Part shown: positions 1 to 9,093 of the stretch, in pieces | Numbering within the stretch: the stretch's first letter is position 1 | Layout: every line of letters begins with the position of its first letter | Assembly (NCBI GenBank): GCA_030280995.1 | Contig: JASXTE010000017.1 | Coordinates: forward strand, 10,874,498-10,938,497 | Length of the DNA stretch: 64,000 bases | Direction: 5' to 3' | Source of the DNA: Hemileia vastatrix | Taxonomy: Eukaryota; Basidiomycota; Pucciniomycetes; Pucciniales; Zaghouaniaceae | Program-made: the position numbers and the translations under genes | The notes under the pieces: generated by a model | Seen by the model: the letters and a program-made list of their open reading frames with translations, nothing else | Databases searched by the model: none | What the model was told of the DNA's origin: nothing

Positions 1-156
1 GGCGATATCAGTAAGGTATTGGACCCAAAAGGGGAACTTAAAGAAGCTGAGAGGAAGAGACAAGCAGATAATGGGCTATGTATGTATTGTGGGGGTAAGC
101 ACACACTAGAAGATTTTGTGAAGTTGAAGAAAAGAGAAGGTACTAGTTCAAGGTAA
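1..156 (+). pseudogene. G1 gag C-terminal end with decayed zinc knuckle
   Basis: Frame 1 reads a basic, Lys-rich tail with CMYCGGKHTLEDF at about residues 33-45 and ends at a TAA (154-156). A retroviral-type knuckle of this subfamily has C-x2-C-x3-H-x4-C. The first two Cys and the His are present, but the last Cys is Phe (TTT, one base from TGT), so zinc binding is probably lost. This is the nucleocapsid-like end of Gag that packages the element RNA. It is truncated at the window edge and out of frame with the protease ORF downstream, as in elements that shift frame or through decay. Confidence 0.75.
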
Positions 157-179
157 AAAAACCAGTAGATAGTTTACTT

Positions 180-950
180 GTGTGCAAAGCAAACTATCTT
201 ATCTCTCCCGGTGCACAGAACTTCCATGTCTTAAGGACTGGAGTCGCCTTAAACCGCTTGAGATTCATTCTTTTTAAGGAGGATACCCCCTTCAGTTGTC
301 TTATAGACTCTGGAGCTTCAATTTCTTTTGTCAGTTTATCTTTTGCCGAGAAGTTAAAAATGACATTTACAGATATTTACCAAACTCCAATTTATTTGGT
401 CGAATCAGAGGAACCCAAATATTGGGTAAGTAAGAAAGATTTATGGGTTCTCAACTTTCTGAATTTTCCCCCCTTCAAGTGGGAATTATCAGTCTTGGAC
501 GCCCCAAGAATGGAAGATACCATTCTTGGCCATGACTTTTTAACACATTGGAATCCTGAAATTGATTGGTCATGGGGATTGATCACCCCACACGCTAAGT
601 ATATTTCTGATTCTTCAATGCAGTTCAATAGGGAGTTAAACAACCCACCTGACAATGTCCTGCTAGAGGAAAAATCTCTGCCAGATGAATTGCAAGCATC
701 TGATCTTTCTCTAAATGAGCAATTGGCTAACCCTTCTAGCTTGATCACTTCACTTGAAGAGGATTTAAATTGCCTCATAGTAGTTGAATTATGCTCTCTC
801 AATTCTGGTCTTCCCTCAAAAGATTCTATCAAAGAAGATGAGGATGACCAAATCAACATTGAAGCTATTAAGTCAACTCTACTGGAAATCTATCATGATT
901 TCCTTGATGTTTTCTCAATCAACAAGGCTGATAAGTTACCACCTTATTGA
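180..950 (+). pseudogene. G1 aspartic protease region and start of RT
   Basis: The 256-codon open stretch contains the retropepsin active-site motif CLIDSGAS at about residues 40-47, followed by a hydrophobic strand and ILGHDFL near residue 115, the second conserved protease strand. The C-terminal part (DFLDVF near residue 243) is the usual lead-in to a Gypsy reverse transcriptase. The ORF begins with GTG and has no convincing own start, so it is a segment of a pol polyprotein. A TGA at 948-950 cuts it. The protease would process Gag-Pol inside virus-like particles. The catalytic Asp-Ser-Gly is intact, but the polyprotein around it is broken. Confidence 0.8.
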
Positions 951-2225
951 CCCTATGACCATCAAATAGAGTTAATAGGTCCAGCACCTCCGGCAGGTCC
1001 TGTCTATTCTTTGTCAAAGGACAAATCTCAAGTTCTTCAAGACTAAATTTTAGAGAATGTAGCCAAAGGTTTCATCAGAGCCAGTAAATCTCCAACCGGC
1101 TCCCCTGTTCTTTTTTTAAAGAAAAAGGATGGTAGCCTTAGGTTGTGTGTTGAATATAGATAGCTCAACACATTCACTAAGAAGAATGCATATCCTGTTC
1201 CCCCTATGTCATTGCTTCTTACCCTTTTCAATGGTGCTAATTTCTTTTCTAAAATTGATCTTAGAGGTACTTATAATCTTATTCGCATTGCGGAAGATCA
1301 TGAGCCACTGACTGCAATGCACACTAGATTTGGTAGTTTTGAATATTTAGTCATACCTTTTGGATTGTGTAATGCACCATCTACTTTTCAAACTTTTGTT
1401 AATGACATCTCTCAAGATGTTGTCTATTTACACAATATTTTAATTTTCTCAAAGACACTTGATGAACACATTCATCATGTTTGAGAGGTTCTAAATTGCC
1501 TTTGGGATCACAGTCTCTACTCCAAGCACAATAAATTCAAATTCCATCTTAAATCTATTGATTTTTTGGGGTTTATGTTGTCCACTGATGGTCTAGTCAT
1601 GGATGAAAAAAAGGTCCAAAAAGTCCTGGAATGGCCTGAGCCCAAAACCGTTAAATCCCTCCAAGGATTTTTGGGTTTTTCAAATTTCTATAGAAGATTT
1701 ATTAAAGATTACTCTAAAACTATTTCCAATCTTAATTCTATTCTTAGAAAAGATATTACTTTTGTTTTTACTTCTACAGCACAAAAGGAATTCAAAGCAT
1801 TGAAGGCTGCATTCACCACAGCTCCAATTCTTTGTCATTTTGGTCCTTCTGCTTTGACAATAGTCAAGACAGACGATAGCAATTATTCTATCACAGGGGT
1901 CATCTCTCAATTCAATCCTGAAAAAAAATTGTTTCATCCTGTTGCTTTTGAGTCATGCAAACTCATTGCGGCAGAATTAAATTATGAAATTCATGACAAA
2001 GAGCTTTTATCTATCATTCATTGTCTTAAAAAATGGCACTCTTTTCTTCTCAGCAAAGATAGTACTTTTTAGATCCTGACTGACCATAATGCTTTAAAAT
2101 ACTTTATGTCTTCCAAAGTGTTAACTAGGTGTCAGGCCAGGTGGGCTGAATTTCCTTTTTCTATTTCCTATCGCCCAGGTAAGAACTGTATTGTCCCAGA
2201 TATCCTGTCATGTTGGGACAACGTT
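951..2225 (+). pseudogene. G1 reverse transcriptase and RNase H, inactivated
   Basis: Readable blocks include [20 protein letters not shown] (about 1102-1160), the fingers motif; FSKIDLRGTYN (about 1245); FGLCNAPSTFQ (about 1360); then FLGFSNFYRRFIKDYS (about 1670) and an RNase H region ending in ISYRPGKNCIVPDIL near 2210. The catalytic box, normally Y-x-D-D, reads YLHN at about 1430, so both metal-binding Asp are gone. Stops interrupt the frame near 1045, 1160, 1482 and 2070. Most could derive from CGA, CAA or CAG by a C-to-T change. The order and spacing are typical of chromovirus pol. Confidence 0.85.
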
Positions 2226-3782
2226 TACCCACAGTGGGGGGACGCATTTGCTGACAAGAACCCAGCAAATGTGAAATCAATCTTCAACGAATCAATTTTA
2301 ACAACTCATCAAATTAATTCGATTACAATTCAATCTTTTCAAAATCCACTATCCAGCATCCTCAAAGCTCAGTCAAAGGACAATTATTGTTTAGGGTTAA
2401 AAGAAAAAATACTCTCAAAGCAAGGGGCCAAAAGATTTAGTATTAAATCAGGTCTATTAGTCTTTGAAGGTAGAGTAGTCATACCCAACAACAATGAAAT
2501 AAAATTATTGATTTTCAATAGTCAACATGATTCTCCATTAGCTGGTCATTTTGGTGTTGATAAAACCTACCAGTTAATAGCAAGGGATTTTTTCTGGCCA
2601 GGAATGACCAGAGAGATCAAGGCCTATATAAGATCTTTTTACAAGTGTAATAGGAATAAGGCTCCCTGTCACCGGAAGCATGGGTTGCTTCAACCACTTC
2701 CTATTCCCTCTAAACCTTGGGAATATTTATTGATGGATTTTATTTCTCAACTTCCTCTTTCTAATAATTTTGATGCTATATTAGTAATAGTATATAGATT
2801 TTCAAAAATGTCTATTTTCATAAAAACCACTACTACTGCTACAGCAGAAGATTTGTCAAAATTGTTTCTAGAATATGTATTTGCCAAAAATGGCTTACCT
2901 AATGATATTATTTCAGATAGAGGCTCATTGTTTGTATCCACATTCTGGAATCAATTGTTTTGACAACTCAATATCACGAGGAATCTCTCCACATCCTATC
3001 ATCCTGAAACCAATGGGAAAATGGAAAGGGTCAATCAAATCCTTGAGAAATACCTCCAAATGTATGTCAGTTATAAAAAAGACGATTGGACCACATGGTT
3101 ACCATTGGCCGAATTTGCTTATAATAACTTGACTCATTCTTCAACACAACAATCTCCTTTTGAAACTGTTTATGGAAGACATCCTTGATTCAACTCAATC
3201 CATGTAGGAACTAGTCATCCTGCGGAACATTATCTTCAAACCATATCACGACTCCAAGAAGAACTTAAATCAAACTTGGAATTAGCAATTTGAAGGTACA
3301 AGGAACAGGCCGAAAAACATCGACAATCTGCTCCTTCCTTTAAACCAGGCAACAAAGTATGGCTCAACGCACGAAACATTTGAACGACTTGACCATCTAA
3401 GAAACTGGCCAAAAAGTGCTTGGGACCATTTGAAATCAATTTCTAAGTTTCTAAAACTGCATTTCGACTCAAGCTAACTCCTAAATGGCAGGCTATTCAC
3501 CTGGTTTTCCACGTATCTCTCCTGGAACTGGCTTGAGAAACATTCCCGGGCAGGAACCAACCTCCTCCGGAACCGGTCAAAGTAGAAGACCATCTAGAGT
3601 GGGAAGTAAGCCGTATCCTTAATTCAAGAATATGCAAGGGGAAACTTCAATACATTGTGGAATGGGAAGGCTACCTCAATGACTCAGACAAAACATCCTG
3701 GGAACCAGCCATCAATGTTTCTAATGCCCCTGAACTCCTAAAATCTTTTCATCTTAAATATCCTTTAAAACCAAAACCTTAA
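2226..3782 (+). pseudogene. G1 integrase and C-terminal chromodomain, broken by stops
   Basis: The N-terminal H-H-C-C finger is visible at about 2527-2660, but its first Cys is Phe. The catalytic core Asp is in LLMDFISQLP (about 2733), the second Asp in ISDRGSLF (about 2920), and the Glu in ETNGKMERVNQ (about 3010-3040). Near the end, 3591-3760 reads a chromodomain with EWEVSRIL, YIVEWEGY and TSWEPAINV, followed by a natural stop at 3780-3782. Chromodomains steer chromovirus integrases to methylated histone H3 in heterochromatin. At least seven in-frame stops, mostly TGA, fall between 2961 and 3535. Confidence 0.85.
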
Positions 3783-4786
3783 AACTCTCTTTTATTTTTT
3801 CTTTTTCTTCTCTTTTATTTCCTTTTCTTTTCTTAAAATTCTAAAACTTTTTCTCTTCTAAAAATCCTTACTCTGTTTCTTTTTTTTCTTCTTCTCTTTC
3901 AAAAAAGTTTTTTTCAACCTTCTTTAAAATAAATAAAATAAAATAAAATCAAGTCAAATCAAATTAAAGATAATTTAAAATTAAAAGAATAAAATAACAA
4001 AAAACAAAGACTTAAAAAATTCATTAAAATAAAATCTTAAAAAATCAATAATTCCTTTAAATTTTCTTTCTTTTCTTCTTTCAAACTTTTTCTTCTTTTC
4101 AAAATACAATTTTTATTTCCTTATTTCTTTTTCTTTGAACTATCAAAATTTTTCACGAACTCAATATGACAACCTTTCTCAAACTTCACTTCCACCTTTA
4201 AATCTCTCTTTTAAAATTCTTCAAACAAATTACTCTTTTCTTTCAAATTCTTTTTTTTCTCAAAACTATTTTTTTTCCCTTTCTCATCAAATAACCAAAA
4301 TTCCTCAAAACTTCAAAAATAACCTCAAATAAATTTTCACAAATAACATTTTTCCTTTTTTCTTTTTTCTCATTAAATTTTTATTTAAAACATAAAACCA
4401 AAATTTTCAATCAACTATTTTTTTTACTAAAAAAATTATCCTCAGTTAAATATTCTCTCTTTTCTTCTTTCATTCAATTTTCTTCTTTCAAAATTTAAAA
4501 CAAGATTATATTCAAATATTTTTCTTCTTTCTTTTTTTTTCCTTCCCTTTCAAAATCTTTTAAAACATATATTAAAATTTCAATTAAAACAACAAAACCA
4601 ATACAATAAATAAATACACAATTTACATTTGCTTTCTACTTTTCTTTTTTCTCTACCCATTTCAAATCTTCTCCTGCATTTTCTCCTGAACCGATTTCTT
4701 CATTTTCTCCAACACCACCCTTATTTCATTTCTGCATTTTTCAAATACCTCCTCCTCTCCAATTTCAAGTAACTCTTCTGCCACAT
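3783..4786. repeat. Pyrimidine-rich, AT-rich low-complexity DNA of the G1 3' region
   Basis: This kilobase is dominated by TTTTCTTC-type runs on the plus strand, with short AAATAAAAT blocks around 3930-4060. I see no protein similarity. It lies between the chromodomain stop and the purine tract, so it is most simply the 3' untranslated region of G1. The small ORF at 4135-4332 is compositional (Phe, Ser, Asn, Leu) and not annotated as a gene. Confidence 0.7.
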
Positions 4787-6240
4787 CAAAGGAGGAGGCA
4801 TTGTCAATCTTTCAATCTCGTAACTTAAGATTTTGACGAATCAAACTCGTTGACCCTGCCAAGGCTTCTTTGACTACACCTGGTCAAGGATTTCTTCATC
4901 CTCCTCCTTTGAATCAACTGCCGGTTGACTGGCCTCAACTGGAAGAAATAGAATAGCTTCCACAATTGGAGCTTCTTCAATGACGTCTGAATTCTAAAAA
5001 CTATAACATATAGTCATCAGTGTAAATTAAAGTCTTGAAACAAGGAAAAGGTAAAACTCACCTCAAAAACAGGATCGGGTTCTAAAAACAGCCTCAAAGT
5101 GACCTCTATTGTCATTCCCTTCTCATTCTCATCATCATCCTCGATGATCATCTGTTGTTTTTTCGGAGTACGGTTTGAGATGGTAACCTCATCCTCATCC
5201 ACCTCTTCTTCTACCCCTTGTTTTTGAACTGTGGCCTGGGCTACCCAATTCACCACAGTATCTTCGACCTTGTTCTCCTCTTCTTCCACAGATCAATCAT
5301 CCCCAACTGATATGTCCCAAAGATCTTTGACCACCTCTTCGGTCTTAGGGATCACCCGGTACTTAGTCCCCGTTTTTTGTAAGGGCATCACAGGTCACCC
5401 GTCTCCAGAAACAAAATTCACATTTCTGGTGAGGTCCTCATGTGGCCATGCTTTTGATGCAGAAATACTCCATTGATGCACAAGCCATGCAAGCATGTGT
5501 ATATTGGCGAGTAAAAATACTGCCATCAGCTTTGGGGTGTGGAGGTGTGGGAACAGGAGTGGGGCAGTTAGACATAATAAAAAATTTTAAAAGAAGGAGT
5601 AAAGAAAATTATAGTGCGGGGAGAATGTGTCTCAAGCTCAACGGAGCTCGCGTCTTATACCCTGGCATCTGTCATGCGCCATGTGACACTCAAGGCAAAA
5701 GCAGCTCATTAAATCAATAATAATGAGGTCTAAATCCATATTTGAAGCTCAGAAGCAATTCTACATAGCAACTGCAACTTTCCTTTGTGTACTAACTATT
5801 CAACCGCGCTAATATAAAACTTTAAATCTAAATTAGTTAATCTCTCAATAGTGTGTTCAGTCTTTTCTTTGATAGGCAACACACAGCATAACGGCCAATG
5901 CAATATTCCTCTAAAGGTTTATTGTGTGTCTGTGGGTTATTAACAGGGGTAGTGAGCATGGACAGGATGGTTAGTGGAGGGTCAAAGGGTTAACGGGTGT
6001 TTTTCGGAGGTCTGTGGTGTGCGGAATGATGGATGGGCATGAGGTCAATGCGAGGTGGAGAAAAGGGATGGGATTTTGGTTTGACATTCTTTAGAATTAA
6101 ATTATAAAAAGTATATATAGTTAATAGTGATAAAGCTTCATGTTAAATCATTATTATTTTACATTTCCTTATTTTCTCAGTAATCATTTCTATTACTTAA
6201 ATCTTTGATTATTGAGTTTCCAACCCTTTGTGAGATCCTA
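4787..6240 (+). other. Putative G1 polypurine tract and 3' LTR (right end not fixed)
   Basis: The purine run AAAGGAGGAGG at 4788-4798 is followed by a TG dinucleotide at 4802, the layout of a polypurine tract next to the 3' LTR of a plus-strand element. If so, the LTR runs right for up to about 1.4 kb, and the antisense gene at 4874-5575 lies inside it. The partner LTR is outside the window, so the right border near 6240 is a guess. Between 5576 and 6240 I see no coding signal. Confidence 0.35.
4874..5575 (-). pseudogene. Antisense spliced gene with Zn2Cys6-like motif and acidic C-terminus, broken
   Basis: Reading the minus strand from ATG at 5573-5575 gives a Pro-rich start, then C-x2-C-x6-C, 12 residues, C-x2-C-x6-C (about 5490-5385). 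This spacing matches the fungal Zn(II)2Cys6 cluster pattern. A TGA falls between the two halves. An indel near 5380 shifts into a second frame with two more TGA codons (5395-5397, 5293-5295), then a Glu/Asp-rich region. A GTGAG..TTTAG intron (4994-5061) joins in phase to an exon ending in TAG at 4874-4876. The intron and preserved frame argue for a once-real protein. DNA-binding or regulatory function is only suggested by the Cys pattern. It sits antisense in the presumed 3' LTR of G1. Confidence 0.55.
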
Positions 6241-6289
6241 AGGATATTAATATTACCTTTAAATTATATTAATATTCTTATCAAACATA
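5576..6289. other. No gene seen; AT-rich spacer, possibly right part of the G1 LTR
   Basis: No ORF in either strand shows recognisable motifs. The stretch 5900-6080 is locally GT/GA-rich, then becomes AT-rich from 6100. Confidence 0.5.
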
Positions 6290-7335
6290 TCTTGAAGAAG
6301 AAGCTCTTCCTTTGACTCATCTTTGAATCACTTCCTCAAATATTTCCTCTGTACTTCAAAGAAGTCTCTAAACTCCTTCCTCCATCTCACTTTCTAGGAA
6401 CACCCTCAACCTTGTGCGTAGGTCGTCTGGTGACAAGTTTTGACCAATGATGACCAGGAAGGATATATTCCATTAGCAAGATAGTAGGCATTTGAATATT
6501 TGTGTCAGTTAATTTTAAATTTTACATTGTCTTGTGTTCCTGAAAGAAGTTTATCAAGACTACTGCTCCAGTGAAGCACATTAATATCATTCAAAGAGCC
6601 TGGGGAGCCAAAAAAGCAGTGCCAGAAGCGCAAGCTTTTGCTGGAAATTGACTCTAAAATCATTGTAGGTAAAGCTTCTTTTCCCTGAAACTGACCTTCC
6701 CATGCTCCTGGAAAATTTTTCCAACCCAATGCATGCCATCTATTGTGCCAAGATATCCTGGGAAACCACATTCTTCATATTCTTGGAGAGTAATTTTCTT
6801 TTCTTGTTGCGTAGGTTCATGTAAGGACTCAATTTATATAGTGTAATAATATCTTTGATGAATATTTTGAGGTATCATAGGGCTGTAGTTTCACATATTC
6901 AAACATATTCATCAGTGCTATCAGCAGAGACTTCATAGGCCAATTGATGTAGAACAGAAGTAATTTTTTGTTCTGGTGATAAACAAATTTGGCCACAACA
7001 GTCCTGTAGAATAGCAAATTAGAGTCATAGAACTATTATATGTTAATTGACTTACACTTTTCCAAACCCAAAATCTATTATGTTCCTGTAAATCTGTAGA
7101 CAGCTTTTGAAAAATTTCTTTGCTGATTCTGAATCATCATTCAAAGAGATGGTTGTTGTATGTACAATTAATGTTGAAATAATCTTTCATCAAGCAATGA
7201 TGTCCTTCAACACAGTCTCTATTGATTAATTCTTTTTTTAGGCCTTGTTGTATTATATGAATTTAGAAATTCAGTAAATACAATTATTTCCTCTTCCATT
7301 GTGAGAAATTCATTAAGTATGAGTTGTTCCATCTG
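6290..7335 (-). pseudogene. PIF/Harbinger-type transposase remnant, copy A
   Basis: Translating the minus strand in shifting frames recovers an almost complete PIF/Harbinger nuclease. The N-terminal block EGHHCLMKDYFN (about 7185) is followed by LSPEQKIT and ADSTDEYV (about 6960-6900), then GFPGYLGTIDGMHW with the first catalytic Asp (about 6760-6720), NFPGAWEGQF, FFGSPGSLNDINVL with the second Asp (about 6600), and YYLANGIYPSW near 6430. The blocks are in the family order, but frameshifts and stops separate them. One base is missing right after the DGMHW block. Such enzymes cut and paste DNA at TTA/TAA targets, usually with a partner Myb-like protein that is not visible here. Confidence 0.8.
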
Positions 7336-7537
7336 AACAGTTGAGGAAAGTGAAATGAGTAGTGAGAACGCAAGAAAAAAAAGTAGAGTTTACTGAATGG
7401 GCAAGTTAACATGAGGGTGTGGAAATTTTCCCAATGCGTGTTTGCTAACTGAATCTGCATATGAGGGTGTGAAACCTCATTTCAGTAACAATGGATGCAG
7501 CAATTATGCAATTCTCTACTGAAATGTTACTGCAACG

Positions 7538-7553
7538 GAGGTAGATGCTCTTA
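7538..7553 (-). repeat. Terminal-repeat-like end of PIF/Harbinger copy A
   Basis: The sequence ends in GTAGATGCTCTTA, whose reverse complement begins TAAGAGCATCTAC. The form GAGCATCT is common at PIF/Harbinger ends and the terminal TTA fits the TWA target. The opposite end was not found left of 6290. Confidence 0.4.
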
Positions 7554-7559
7554 TGGATT

Positions 7560-7878
7560 ATAAGATATGTATAGAATTATTTAATAGTTATATAGAATTA
7601 ATTAATTATTATAATAATAATTTGAATTTTTAACCTATACTTATAATATAATATAATATTAATTAATTAATAATTTATATTTTTTAAATTCATAAAAAAG
7701 CGCTCATACTTTATAGAATATAATGTATTATTTATTTATTCAATTGTATATACAATCTATATAGTAATAAAAATCATATAACTTTTATTTTAATTTTATT
7801 ATCATGAGTTAGTTATGTAATTTTATTGTTCAATATAATAATTTGCCCATTTTGAGGTCCAATAAAATATTATAACAT
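7560..7878. other. AT-rich spacer, no gene
   Basis: Mostly A/T with ATTAATTAAT and TATAATATAAT runs. No coding or RNA signal was seen. Confidence 0.6.
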
Positions 7879-8205
7879 TTACTGGACTCCTGGTACAGCC
7901 TGGCTGACACTTACAGTCCTCTGTGTCCAATACACATTATGTAGCTGTAGATCATTAGAAATTTTAAGAAATAGAGTTTTACCAATGCAAAAACGACAGT
8001 GAAATATGGTTGAGTTGTAAGTAATATTAGTATTAAAGTAGTCTTTCATAAGCTGGTGATGTCCATCAATGTGATTGTGATTAATAAAAATTTTTTTGTG
8101 GGTTTTATTACTTGAATTCATTGACTCTAAAAGTTCTCTAAATATGACTTCTTCTTCTTCAATAGATTGTAGTTCATCTCTAATGTGCATGAATTTTTGT
8201 GTCAT
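7879..8205 (-). pseudogene. PIF/Harbinger-type transposase N-terminal fragment, copy B
   Basis: The 108-codon ORF contains DGHHQLMKDYFNTNITY and then RFCIGKTLFLKISNDLQLHN, the conserved N-terminal region that precedes the nuclease in PIF/Harbinger proteins. It matches the equivalent block of copy A (GHHCLMKDYFN, then TDLQEHN). The reading stops at 7879 without reaching any catalytic Asp, so this is a 5' fragment only. It has the same orientation as copy A, about 0.7 kb away. It is either a second insertion or a partial tandem duplicate. Confidence 0.7.
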
Positions 8206-8400
8206 GTTATTGGGGATTCGTTTGTATGAGTTGAAGTGTGAAATGGATGTGCTAGTAGTTATTGAATGAGTTACACAATGGATGAATATTTTTTTAACAC
8301 GTGTTTAGTTAAAGAATTTGCATACAGCTGATGAATATTGCAATTAAGTAACAAATGGCGCCAGTAAAATGCATACAGCTACTGAATATTTGCTGAAACA

Positions 8401-8416
8401 GCTGCAGATGCTCTTA
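8401..8416 (-). repeat. Terminal-repeat-like end of PIF/Harbinger copy B
   Basis: GCTGCAGATGCTCTTA repeats the end seen at 7538-7553 (shared AGATGCTCTTA) and lies the same way round beyond the N-terminal coding block. A third related end, GTAGATGCCCTTG, occurs near 8499-8511. Confidence 0.4.
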
Positions 8417-8519
8417 ATCCGAGATTTAACTTTCACCGTGCTGGAATATTCTTCCAAAAATTGGTTATGCATAGAGCGGGGCGTTACCCGCATCGTGGTA
8501 GATGCCCTTGGAATTAATA

Positions 8520-9093
8520 AAACATCAAAGATCATCCTCTTTTTTTTTTTTTTTAACGATAATTGTTCACGTTTTGCATTGGAAAATTATACATCGTATG
8601 ATCTAAATGATCTACACAATTAGTATCCTTGCGAAATATTGTACCTTCCGTCCTCCTTCCTTTTTCAAATAACTTCACAAGCACAAAAGGAAATAATAAT
8701 TAAAATTCTATCTAATCTGTATATCTAGAGTTACAAATTTTCATAATGTAAAATTTCGAATATGAAACTTTACAACTACGCATTGTATAAAAGTTTAGTT
8801 CACAACGGTAAGAATTGCATAAAGAATGTTACATCTTTATTTAGATGCCAAAGTGCCCATTCTTTTATTTTAGGAAGCGAAACTCCTACCACAGATTATA
8901 AATTTGGAAGGGGTCCTACTGCTTGCCGCAGCCCGTAAACCAAACATCGTTCTCCTCTTCTAATGTTTTAGTCCGCCCTAGGCTAGCCTTTTTTATTTAG
9001 TGGCACAAGTATTGCATCATACGAAAAAAAAGAAAAAAAGAATTTTTATACTTTAAAACTATTAAATATTTGTATTGGTGAAACCGTAAGCTT
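8520..9093. other. Intergenic, 3' side of the RhoGEF gene
   Basis: Contains a T run at 8538-8555 and otherwise unremarkable AT-rich DNA. No ORF with motifs. The 3' untranslated region of the minus-strand RhoGEF gene should fall near 8.9-9.09 kb. Confidence 0.5.

Larger units (their letters stand above)
1..4801 (+). mobile_element. G1: degenerate Ty3/Gypsy chromovirus-type retrotransposon, 5' part outside window
   Basis: The order gag knuckle, aspartic protease, reverse transcriptase, RNase H, integrase and chromodomain, all on the plus strand, is that of a Ty3/Gypsy chromovirus. The coding part ends at 3782, followed by about 1 kb of pyrimidine-rich DNA and a purine tract (4787-4800) just before a TG. 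The reading frame is broken by at least ten stops and some indels. The RT catalytic box is changed, so the copy is dead. Most stops sit where the family usually has Arg or Gln, which suggests C-to-T decay. The 5' LTR and most of gag lie outside the window. Confidence 0.9.

Noticed and set aside
392..859. 155-codon minus-strand ORF
   Set aside because: It is the shadow of the G1 protease ORF on the other strand, with no motif.
4135..4332. 65-codon Phe/Asn/Ser-rich ORF
   Set aside because: It lies in pyrimidine-rich low-complexity DNA; composition alone explains it.
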